This document shows, piece after piece, positions 7,141 through 12,910 of a stretch of DNA of 12,910 nucleotides. The DNA comes from CBDCKR01 sp964572045. GTDB taxonomy: Bacteria > Gemmatimonadota > Gemmatimonadetes > Longimicrobiales > Gaopeijiaceae. The DNA lies in assembly GCA_964572045.1 (NCBI GenBank), contig CAZNEI010000051.1, forward strand, positions 1 to 12,910, read 5' to 3'. How positions within the stretch are numbered: position 1 is the first letter of the stretch; every line of letters begins with the position of its first letter. The notes under the pieces were generated by a model. The model was not told the DNA's origin. It saw only the letters and a program-made list of their open reading frames with translations, and ran no database searches. Made by a program: the position numbers and the translations under genes.

Positions 7141-7303
7141 ATTCCTCCAAGCGCCCTCACGCTCCGCCTCCGCAGGCGGATGCGGAACTCCCCACACTCT
7201 TCGCAGGTGCTTTCGCTGCATCGCCCGTCAGCCCGTATGCACTGACTAGCCCCCCTACCCTCTCGGCTCCTACGCCGCGGGTGGTGTGCAACCCGGAGTA
7301 GAA
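7141..7303 (+). promoter_or_regulatory. Long C-rich rho leader with hairpin (probable autoregulatory region)
   Basis: From 7141 to 7260 I count 54 C against 25 G, a clear C-over-G excess such as is found in Rho-loading (rut) sites. A 7-bp hairpin, TCCGCCT (7163-7169) with AGGCGGA (7174-7180), lies near its start. rho of E. coli and some other bacteria is autogenously controlled by termination in its own leader; the position and composition here suggest the same, which is inference. A 21-codon open frame starts at 7180 but has no ribosome site. Confidence 0.45.
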
Positions 7304-8560
7304 GTGGACATCGCGCAGTTGAGGAGCAAGAGCGTTGGGGATCTCCACGATCTCGCGGAGGAACTCAACATCTCCAGCTACACTGGGCTCCGCAAGCAGG
7401 ACCTTATCTTCAGGATTGAGCAGAATCTCCTCGACAATGAGGTGGTTCTGCGTGGGGAGGGTGTCCTGGAGATCTTGGCCGAGGGATACGGCTTTCTGCG
7501 TTCGCAGGATTGGAACTACCTCTACGGACCCGACGACATCTACGTCAGTCCCTCCCAGATCAAACGCTTCGACGTCAGGACGGGGGACACGATCCTCGGC
7601 CAGGTGCGACCACCTAAGGAGGGCGAGCGGTATCTCGCCCTCCTGAAGGTGGAGAGCGTGAACGGTGACGACCCGGAGAAGGCCAAGCAGCGCATCACAT
7701 TCGACAATCTCCGTCCCAGATATCCAGAGGACCGTATCAGGCTCGAGGTCCCCGGAGACCCCGATCTCTCTATGAGAGTCATGGACCTCGTGGCGCCCGT
7801 GGGCATGGGTCAGCGCGGACTGATCGTCTCCCCGCCGAAGGCCGGCAAGACGATGCTTCTGCAGAAGATTGCGAACTCGATCACCGTGAACCACGCCGAG
7901 GTCGAGCTGATCGTACTGCTCATCGACGAGAGACCCGAAGAGGTCACGGACATGGAGGAGCATGTCGATGGCGAAGTCATCTCCTCGACGTTCGATGAGC
8001 CTGCCGACAGACACGCGCAGGTCGCCGAAATGGTGCTCGAAAAAGCCAAGCGGCTCGTCGAGCACGGGAAGAACGTGGTTGTGCTCCTCGACTCAATCAC
8101 GCGACTGGCGCGTGCGTACAACGTAACTGTGCCCCACTCCGGCAAGATCCTCTCCGGCGGGGTGGATGCAAACGCGCTCCACAGGCCGAAGAGGTTCTTC
8201 GGGGCCGCACGCAACATCGACGGTGGGGGATCGCTCACGATCATCGCCACCGCCCTCGTGGAGACCGGCAGCCGCATGGACGAGGTGATCTTCGAGGAAT
8301 TCAAGGGAACCGGAAACATGGAACTCATCTTGGACCGCCACATCTCTGACAAGCGCATCTTCCCCGCAATCGACATCAACCGATCCGGAACGCGCAAGGA
8401 GGAACTGCTCCTCACACCGAACGAGCTGAACCGCGTGTACCTACTTCGCAATTTCCTCTCCGAGATGCCCGCGACAGAGGCCATCGAATTCCTCTTGGGC
8501 CGCATGCGGCGTACCGACACCAATCAGGAGTTCATGGACTCCATGGCCGCCGGCGGCTGA
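7304..8560 (+). CDS. rho: Transcription termination factor Rho
   Basis: Rho is a hexameric RNA-dependent ATPase/helicase that loads on C-rich nascent RNA and terminates transcription. The 418-residue product is the length of E. coli Rho (419) with no insertion. In order: the N-terminal helical Rho_N domain (about 4-43), the OB/cold-shock RNA-binding domain (about 50-120, including GYGFLR at 61-66 and DDIYVSPSQIKRF), Walker A PPKAGKT at 177-183, the catalytic-Glu segment LIDERPEEVT near 207-215, Walker B VVVLLDSITR (258-267), the Q-loop region HSGKILSGGVDANAL (278-292) and the R-loop ETGSRMDEVIFEEFKGTGN. The GTG at 7304 was chosen because GGAG lies 5 nt upstream and the protein then starts MDIAQLRSKS as in homologues; the upstream in-frame GTG at 7286 has no ribosome site. 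It is monocistronic: divergent from the orphan gene and convergent with the phosphoribosyltransferase. Confidence 0.97.
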   Translation: MDIAQLRSKSVGDLHDLAEELNISSYTGLRKQDLIFRIEQNLLDNEVVLRGEGVLEILAEGYGFLRSQDWNYLYGPDDIYVSPSQIKRFDVRTGDTILGQVRPPKEGERYLALLKVESVNGDDPEKAKQRITFDNLRPRYPEDRIRLEVPGDPDLSMRVMDLVAPVGMGQRGLIVSPPKAGKTMLLQKIANSITVNHAEVELIVLLIDERPEEVTDMEEHVDGEVISSTFDEPADRHAQVAEMVLEKAKRLVEHGKNVVVLLDSITRLARAYNVTVPHSGKILSGGVDANALHRPKRFFGAARNIDGGGSLTIIATALVETGSRMDEVIFEEFKGTGNMELILDRHISDKRIFPAIDINRSGTRKEELLLTPNELNRVYLLRNFLSEMPATEAIEFLLGRMRRTDTNQEFMDSMAAGG

Positions 8561-8614
8561 CCCTTCCGCGCTACGAGAGCTCGCCACGGATCTGCCGCGC
8601 CGCCTATCGACCGT

Positions 8615-8648
8615 TCCGCACGGCTTGAGTGCGTCTCAACTGTGCGGA
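8615..8648 (+). terminator. Two-tier hairpin between convergent rho and phosphoribosyltransferase genes
   Basis: Outer stem TCCGCAC (8615-8621) / GTGCGGA (8642-8648), 7 bp, and inner stem TTGAG (8625-8629) / CTCAA (8635-8639), with a 5-nt loop and a small internal loop. It lies 55 nt after the rho stop and 107 nt after the stop of the opposing gene, so it could serve both strands. There is no U-tract on either side. Confidence 0.5.
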
Positions 8649-8754
8649 GATGCCCGGTTGGGCCCGGACCTCACAACCCAGCGAACCTGCGACGGGGCGC
8701 GACGACTCACAGCTTGACGCACCATGAGGCCCTGAGGGGGCCGAGGCCGACGGG

Positions 8755-9297
8755 CTAGTCGTCTACCGCTCCCAGGTAGCGGGGGTTGATCACGAGCCGC
8801 TCACCCTCGAACACCTTACGGTCCCAGGGGAAGACGATCGTCGCGTCGGTCTCAAGGGCGAAGTAGTCGGCCTTGTACCCCTGCGTGCGTGCGAAACTCG
8901 TCGCGGTCCGCACCTCCGCGGGATTGACGTCACGAATTGCTGCAAGGCCGAGCCGCAAGGTGTCACCTGATGTGGCGATCTCGTCCACGAGAAGGACGCG
9001 CTTGTCCCTCGCCTGGCCGGGAGCGGCAGAGAGAACGGCTGGTCGCTGCAGGATCTGCCCGTGTCCTCGCTTCCGCGAGATCTTCATCGAGTAGAAGTCC
9101 ACGCGGAGGATCGACGCCACGATCGCGGCAGGGATGGCTCCCGTGCGGGCGATGCCCACGACCACGTCGGGATGGTAGTCCCGCGCCACGCGGAAAGCGA
9201 GGGCCCGACAAAGCTCACCGAACATCTCCCATGAGAGATGGAGGTACTCGTTCTTGCCGTGATAACTGGGGGCGGGGTTGGGTTGCATCCGGTGCAT
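8755..9297 (-). CDS. Purine-type phosphoribosyltransferase
   Basis: A 180-residue type I PRTase that would couple PRPP to a base (or bind PRPP as a regulator). The PRPP loop VLLVDEIATSGDT is at 101-113, with the beta-sheet/loop VVVGIARTGAIPAAIVA at 45-61 and the basic segment MKISRKRGHG at 71-80. The N-terminal EYLHLSWEMFGELCRALA and the late FPWDRKVF segment resemble the xanthine/hypoxanthine-guanine-type PRTases annotated in archaea and many bacteria; base specificity is inferred and not proven. The second acidic residue of the usual VDD pair is Glu here (VDE), seen in several PRTase branches. ATG at 9297 has GGAG 8 nt upstream; the internal ATG at 9288 would be badly spaced. A promoter is predicted at 9333-9361. 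It converges with rho and diverges from an orphan gene. Confidence 0.88.
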   Translation of the reverse strand: MHRMQPNPAPSYHGKNEYLHLSWEMFGELCRALAFRVARDYHPDVVVGIARTGAIPAAIVASILRVDFYSMKISRKRGHGQILQRPAVLSAAPGQARDKRVLLVDEIATSGDTLRLGLAAIRDVNPAEVRTATSFARTQGYKADYFALETDATIVFPWDRKVFEGERLVINPRYLGAVDD

Positions 9298-9332
9298 CGG
9301 GTGGGCTCCTAGGCACTAGAACGGCGACGGTT

Positions 9333-9361
9333 AACTTAGAGGGGTGCTAATGGTGCATCAA
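9333..9361 (-). promoter_or_regulatory. Promoter of the phosphoribosyltransferase gene
   Basis: Minus-strand TTGATG (9361-9356), a 17-nt spacer and TAAGTT (9338-9333); 4/6 and 3/6 matches. The -10 resembles that of rho (TAAGAT). The predicted leader is about 30 nt to the ATG at 9297. The 134-bp divergent gap is otherwise short enough that both genes may share regulation. Confidence 0.45.
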
Positions 9362-9431
9362 TGCTGCAACGGACCGGCGCTGACCCAAGCCGCCATCCCG
9401 CGCCGTGTTCTCCTCTGTCAACGGGTCTGAC

Positions 9432-9878
9432 ATGGATGCTGCTCAGCAGAGCCGAGCCGACGAGCTGCTCGAGGAGGCGCTGGCGCGTACGAGAGTGAGG
9501 GACCCCCGCGACTTCTGTCGGGAGCGCTTGCGAGCGATGAAGAGCGCCAACCCTGCGGCCTACGACCAAGCCGTCAAGTCCTACGAGGAGGAGCTCATTC
9601 CGTCCATCGCCGCGCGGAAGGCCGACGCGCTCACAGCTTGGCACGAATACGGGTGCCGTCTCGCCGAACTTCAGTTGCCAGGTAAGCCGGTGGAAGTGGA
9701 CCCGACTGGACGCACCTACCCCTACCTTCCGCCGACTCCGCACGACCGCATGATCCTCTACATCCCCGAGGGGACCAGGACCCGGGCGCTCGTCTTGGGA
9801 TTGCCACCGAAGCTGTCACCGGCCCAGGAGGCCACTCACGATCTACTCGTCGCCGGACGCCGGCAGCTGAGGGATTAG
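9432..9878 (+). CDS. Hypothetical protein, 148 residues
   Basis: I do not recognise the family. The N-terminal half is helical and charged (MDAAQQSRADELLEEALART, then RDFCRERLRAMKSANPAAYDQAVKSY and a long helix to about residue 80). The second half is proline-rich and beta-like: PGKPVEVDPTGRTYPYLPP (82-100), DRMILYIPEGTRTRALVLGLP (104-124), then an amphipathic C-terminal helix ending in RRQLRD. No signal peptide, membrane segment or catalytic motif is visible; it appears to be a soluble cytoplasmic protein. The frame is open to a GTG at 9405; I chose the ATG at 9432 because the sequence becomes protein-like there, but neither start has a strong ribosome site. It is divergent from the phosphoribosyltransferase and converges with the DAK2-DegV gene 45 bp away. 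Confidence 0.7.
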   Translation: MDAAQQSRADELLEEALARTRVRDPRDFCRERLRAMKSANPAAYDQAVKSYEEELIPSIAARKADALTAWHEYGCRLAELQLPGKPVEVDPTGRTYPYLPPTPHDRMILYIPEGTRTRALVLGLPPKLSPAQEATHDLLVAGRRQLRD

Positions 9879-9893
9879 GAGCGTTCCTCCAAC

Positions 9894-9908
9894 CTCCCGC
9901 CCCGGGAG
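9894..9908. terminator. Hairpin between convergent genes
   Basis: CTCCCG (9894-9899), CCC, CGGGAG (9903-9908): a perfect 6-bp stem with a 3-nt loop in the middle of the 45-bp gap between two convergent stops (9878 and 9924). It is well placed as a bidirectional terminator but has no U-tract. Confidence 0.4.
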
Positions 9909-9923
9909 CGTCGAGCAGATCTT

Positions 9924-11738
9924 CTAAGGATCCTCGACGAGATAGGCCACCCCCCAAGCACCGGGTCCAAGGTGCGTCGCGATGACGGGTGTGGCCGGGG
10001 CACTCAAGATCTCTGTTGGTCCGTACCTCTTGAGCAGACGGTCCCTGACCTCAGCCACGATCTCGGGTGCCGCCACGTGGACGATTCCGAAACGGACCCT
10101 TTCCGGTCTGGCGCCCATCTCCTCCGCCATGAGGTCGAGCAGGACCGTCATCACTCGGCTCCTGCCAAGGGCCTTGCCCTTAGGGACCACCTTCCCCGAC
10201 CGGTCAACGCTCAGGACCGGCTTCACGTTCAACAAGGTTCCGAGTAACGCCTGTCCCTGTCCCACGCGCCCCGAGGCCAGCAGTCGATCGAACGTGTCGA
10301 CGGTAAAGAGGATCCCCGACTGGCCGCGGATGCGGTCGAGTTCAGTCACGATCGAATCCGGATCCTCTCCGAGCTCCGCCAGTTCGGTGGCCTTCAGTAC
10401 CAGAAGACCCTGCAGGAGGGATGCCCCTAGCGAGTCCATTAGGCGAACCGGCACCTTGGTGCTGGAGAGGGCCGCCTCGGCGGACGCGAACGTCCCCGAA
10501 AGGCTCGACCCGAGAATCACACCAACCACCTGCTCCGCGTCCTCGGCGGCCCTCTTGAACCCCTCCACGAACCAAGCCGCCGGTGGCTGCGAGGTGGTCG
10601 GCAGCGCCTCCTGGGCAGCGAGCATCCCGTGAAACTGGTCGGCCGTCACATCCACACCATCCCGGTAGACCGTGTCTCCTTCCAACAGCATCAGGGGGAC
10701 AATCTGGATCCCGTGGGCGCGCACAACCTCGTCGGGCAGGTCGGCTGCGCTGTCCGTGACGACCCCCACTGGTCGACGGACTAAGGCCGCATGCGATGCT
10801 CGGGAACGACCGATTGCCGCGTACTGGGCTTCCATGTCCTCGGCCTTGTGCGTCACCAGCTCCCCCAATCCCCGCAGGTAGGAGAAGACTCGCTCCGGAT
10901 CGTCGGTGTGGATATGGAGCTTGAGGACGTCGCCGGAGCAGATGACGATAAGCGAATCGCCCCAGCGGCGTAGCTTATCGCGCACGTCTTGCTGAGTGGG
11001 CAAGCCTCCCCCGCGAACGAGAGCCTCTGTACAGAACCGGTACTGCTCCTCCCGCGCGGGGTATTCCACGGTCGCTACGACAGGGGTGCCGGCTTCGAAG
11101 TCTCCGTTCCCCTCCGCGAACGAGGGATCCCCGTGGAGGAAGAGCACCACCCCTTCCACCAGACTCACGAAGCCCTTCGCCCCGGCGTCCACAACCCCCG
11201 CGGCTTTGAGTACGGGAAGGGTCTCTGGCGTCGCAGCAAGCGAGTTCTGGGCTCGTTCGAGCATGTAATCCATAAGGGGGGCGATATCGGCCATGCTCGC
11301 TGTCGAAACGGCCTCCGCCGTTTCGCGCATGACAGTGAGAATCGTGCCCTCGACAGGCCGCTCGATCGCCGAATACAGGTTCTCCACACCGGCCGTGAGC
11401 GCAGCGCCCAGGTCCTCCGAATCGATTCGCTGTCGATGCTGCACGGCGCTCGCAAAGCCGAGGAGGAAGTGCGACAGCATCATGCCGCAGTTCCCGCGGG
11501 CAGCGAGCACCGCCGCATCCGCCGCCTGCCGAGCCACCGTTCCGACGGCTCGGTCAGTGCTGCCCTTCAACTGGTCGACGATAGCCTGCACAGTAAGGGC
11601 GAGATTGCTGCCCGTATCTCCATCCGGAACCGGAAAGACATTGATCCGGTTGAGTTCGTTTCGCTGCTCTTGTGCCCGCTGGCACGCGGCCAACAGCGCC
11701 CTCCGAAGGCGCGGTCCATCGATATAACCAATCTTCAT
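9924..11738 (-). CDS. DAK2-DegV fusion protein (FakA-like kinase plus FakB-like fatty-acid-binding domains)
   Basis: A 604-residue cytoplasmic protein in three parts. Residues 1-200 are a DAK2/DhaL-type nucleotide-binding domain: NVFPVPDGDTGSN (33-45, Mg-ATP aspartates), ARGNCG (80-85) and AAGVVDAGAKGF (179-190). Residues about 225-312 match the FakA middle domain: EQYRFCTEALV (231-241) and VLKLHIHTDDPERV (271-284), ending in AEDMEAQY. Residues 323-604 are a complete DegV/EDD fold: VGVVTDSAADLP (324-335), TTSQPP (381-386), SSLSGT (411-416), ASGRVGQGQALLGTLLNVKP and the C-terminal HLGPGAWGVAYL. In Staphylococcus, FakA (DAK2) phosphorylates a fatty acid held by FakB (DegV), supplying acyl-phosphate for phospholipid synthesis; here both are one chain and the FakA C-terminal domain is absent. 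Start: ATG at 11738; a GTG at 11747 with GGA nearby is an alternative. No plsX or plsY is visible nearby. Confidence 0.92.
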   Translation of the reverse strand: MKIGYIDGPRLRRALLAACQRAQEQRNELNRINVFPVPDGDTGSNLALTVQAIVDQLKGSTDRAVGTVARQAADAAVLAARGNCGMMLSHFLLGFASAVQHRQRIDSEDLGAALTAGVENLYSAIERPVEGTILTVMRETAEAVSTASMADIAPLMDYMLERAQNSLAATPETLPVLKAAGVVDAGAKGFVSLVEGVVLFLHGDPSFAEGNGDFEAGTPVVATVEYPAREEQYRFCTEALVRGGGLPTQQDVRDKLRRWGDSLIVICSGDVLKLHIHTDDPERVFSYLRGLGELVTHKAEDMEAQYAAIGRSRASHAALVRRPVGVVTDSAADLPDEVVRAHGIQIVPLMLLEGDTVYRDGVDVTADQFHGMLAAQEALPTTSQPPAAWFVEGFKRAAEDAEQVVGVILGSSLSGTFASAEAALSSTKVPVRLMDSLGASLLQGLLVLKATELAELGEDPDSIVTELDRIRGQSGILFTVDTFDRLLASGRVGQGQALLGTLLNVKPVLSVDRSGKVVPKGKALGRSRVMTVLLDLMAEEMGARPERVRFGIVHVAAPEIVAEVRDRLLKRYGPTEILSAPATPVIATHLGPGAWGVAYLVEDP

Positions 11739-11882
11739 TCGCACCACGATTCCAACGCCTCTGTACGCCCCTGTTCCTCAATCCTGCGGGGCCGCTCCGG
11801 TGGATGTTGTGTCCCAAGCCCGGCCTTGGTGAGTCTCTCGAGGGCGGCCCGCTCTAGGCCGCAGCTCCAGTAGCACCGGACC

Positions 11883-11955
11883 AATTGACAGCATAAGTCA
11901 TTGAATGGAAGGAGGTTATATCAACTTGACATGCTTTGATAATACCACCATACCC
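11883..11955 (+). promoter_or_regulatory. AT-rich patch at the left edge of the IS remnant
   Basis: A conspicuously AT-rich stretch in GC-rich surroundings. It contains two TTGACA hexamers (11885-11890, 11926-11931), neither with a good -10 at normal spacing, and a strong AAGGAGG (11909-11915). Open reading with the transposase ATG at 11956 is possible from a TTG at 11926. It is probably the leader or end of the insertion sequence. I could not identify a terminal inverted repeat. Confidence 0.35.
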
Positions 11956-12768
11956 ATGTGCGTCGAACGCGTGCCCCGACCGGAACTTGCCGCCTGCGGT
12001 CCTGTTGCGCGAGTCCTTCCGCGAAGGCGGGAAGCTCAAGGAGCGCACCCTCGCCAACCTGCCCAGGTGGCCCGACGAGCGCATCCCGCTTAAGGGCGGC
12101 ATTGCGCCACCTCCCTGGGAGACGCGTTCCGGCATCCTCCGCTCCTGGCCCTACGGCCAAGTCGCCGCCGTGCTCGCATCTGCCCGCAACCTCGGCCTCA
12201 AAAAAGCTCCTGGACGGCATCCTAGATCCGGCCTCCAAGCTCACCACTCCCCCGCCCGCTACGCAGCGAGACCCTGGCCCACACGTGGGGCGAGGAGCTC
12301 GTCATCGGCGACGCGGGCGAGAACGAACTCTACCGCACCATGGACTGGCTACTCCCGGCACCGGGCCGCATCGAACGCCAACTGGCCCCCTGCCATCGGG
12401 AAGAGGGCGCGCATCGTCTTGGTCGGCGACCGCGGGCTTCTGACCGAGGCGCGCGTCCGTGAAGAGCTCGGCCCGCGGGGGCTAGGGCGGATCACCGCGC
12501 TCCGGGCTCCGGCGATGCGCTAGCTGGTGGGCAGCGACATTCTGCAGCTCGTCGCTCTTCGACGAACGGGATCTGGCCAAGATCAGCGCGCACGACCTGT
12601 ATGGGGGCGCGAGCGCCTCTCCGTGTCCCACGACCCGCTTCTCGCGGCCGAACAGCGCGCAAGCGCCGGGAACTGCTTACCGACACGCAACGTGGACTCG
12701 ACAACGTCGTGGCCACCACATGCGAGCGCCAGTCGCCGCGGGGCAGGGGCCGTACCAACTGGTTGCGG
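11956..12768 (+). pseudogene. Degenerate IS1634-type (IS4-superfamily) transposase
   Basis: Remains of a DDE transposase, readable only by changing frame. Pieces in order: MCVERVP (from 11956); PPAVLLRESFREGGK...RTLANLPRWP and RSWPYGQVAAVL (about 11977-12205); LDGILDPASKLTT (about 12207-12245); ETLAHTWGEEL...NELYRTMDWLL (about 12266-12410); RIVLVGDRGLLTEARVREEL...RITALRAPAMR (about 12410-12520), then a TAG at 12521; SLFDERDLAKISAHD (from 12552); ERLSVSHDPLLAAEQRA (from 12611); KRRELLTDTQRGLDNVVATT (from 12661). The order and motifs fit IS1634-family transposases as I know them. Between GRIERQLA and RIVLVGDRG the family normally has some 70-80 residues including the first catalytic Asp (YDVTSSYFEG-type motif); these are deleted. 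The C-terminal third is also missing. It is inactive by several independent lesions. A frame change falls in an A6 run (12201-12206). Confidence 0.8.
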
Positions 12769-12770
12769 CG

Positions 12771-12804
12771 ACCCCGGGAGGCGGCTTATGACGCCTCCCG
12801 GGGT
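12771..12804 (-). terminator. 13-bp perfect hairpin, probable terminator of the gene entering from the right
   Basis: ACCCCGGGAGGCG (12771-12783) is a perfect complement of CGCCTCCCGGGGT (12792-12804), around an 8-nt loop. It begins about 50 nt past the stop of the minus-strand outer-membrane protein gene and abuts the end of the transposase remnant. It is the strongest inverted repeat I found in the window. No U-tract follows on either strand. Confidence 0.6.
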
Positions 12805-12855
12805 GGTCCGTGTGAATCGGCGTCAGTCTTCCACCGGCTCGTACCGGCGCGCCAC

Positions 12856-12910
12856 CTACCAGCCGTAGGACAGCTTGGTGTAGTAGAACGCCCCGTTGAA
12901 GCCGAACGGG
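12856..12910 (-). CDS. C-terminal end of an outer-membrane protein (TonB/SusC-like), partial
   Basis: Only the last 17 codons are in the window: PFGFNGAFYYTKLSYGW followed by TAG (12858-12856). Alternating aromatic and hydrophobic residues ending in a terminal aromatic residue are the classic C-terminal beta-strand signal recognised by the BAM complex in outer-membrane barrels. The phrase resembles ends of SusC/RagA or TonB-dependent receptors, but 17 residues cannot settle the family. The choice of frame rests on this resemblance and on the strong hairpin just downstream. The rest of the gene lies beyond the right edge. Confidence 0.5.
   Translation of the reverse strand, partial: PFGFNGAFYYTKLSYGW

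Larger units (their letters stand above)
6761..7303. other. 543-bp divergent intergenic region (orphan gene | rho)
   Basis: This region separates the minus-strand orphan gene from rho. It contains the candidate orphan-gene promoter (6797-6826), the rho promoter (7105-7133) and the long C-rich rho leader. Between about 6905 and 7080 the sequence is very GC-rich and open in places, but I see no gene there. Confidence 0.55.

Noticed and set aside
7157..8065. 302-codon open frame antisense to rho
   Set aside because: It lies opposite a certain gene and its composition follows rho codon usage on the other strand; no family resemblance.
10989..11873. Long plus-strand open frame opposite the DAK2-DegV gene (also similar frames opposite trxB and FNR)
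   Set aside because: Third-position GC bias of the true genes opens these shadow frames; the translations are low-complexity and match nothing.
11883..11955. Two TTGACA hexamers as complete promoters
   Set aside because: Neither has a credible -10 box at 15-19 nt; the TAATAC near the second is only 8 nt away.
12200..12207. A6-G heptamer in the transposase as a programmed -1 frameshift site
   Set aside because: The sequence fits a slippery heptamer, but the downstream homology is in the +1 frame, not -1, and the gene is broken at many other places. An expanded A-run is the simpler reading.
1..12910. CRISPR array, tRNA or rRNA gene
   Set aside because: No regularly spaced direct repeats and no cloverleaf with a T-arm consensus were seen by eye on either strand; a covariance scan was not possible.

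Overview
The window is GC-rich bacterial chromosome, apparently housekeeping and metabolic sequence with one decayed insertion sequence at the right. The sequence alone does not fix the lineage. A TonB/SusC-like outer-membrane protein tail at the right edge points to a diderm. The FakA-FakB-type fusion, the Rho and TrxR sequences and the two orphan hypothetical proteins would fit Gemmatimonadota or a relative, but that is inference, not demonstration.

Left block (1-5435, all minus strand). Reading leftward in the direction of transcription: a ferredoxin/flavodoxin-NADP reductase of the thioredoxin-reductase-like type, thioredoxin reductase (trxB), a short-chain dehydrogenase, class II fumarase (fumC) and an endonuclease IV gene (nfo) that is broken by a stop 13 codons before the window edge. 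A good promoter (TTGGAG-17-TAGAAT) lies just upstream of the reductase gene. The trxB and SDR genes are 38 bp apart. The block therefore looks like a loose redox/central-metabolism transcription unit.

Middle block (5436-9878). A 437-bp gap without a recognisable gene is followed by a minus-strand Nudix hydrolase and a small orphan protein. Then comes a divergent intergenic region holding a textbook promoter and a long C-rich leader for rho (+). A purine-type phosphoribosyltransferase (-) converges on rho and diverges from a second orphan protein (+).

Right block (9879-12910). A 604-residue minus-strand protein joins a FakA-like DAK2 plus middle domain to a FakB-like DegV domain. It is followed by an AT-richer patch and the remains of an IS1634-type transposase in at least seven frame fragments, with an internal deletion and a nonsense codon. 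A 13-bp perfect hairpin separates these remains from the last 17 codons of an outer-membrane protein entering from the right.

I see no CRISPR array, rRNA, convincing tRNA, prophage or defence system. The most interesting items are the FakA-FakB-type fusion, the C-rich rho leader (probable autogenous control), the series of hairpins without U-tracts at gene ends, and the 437-bp gap.
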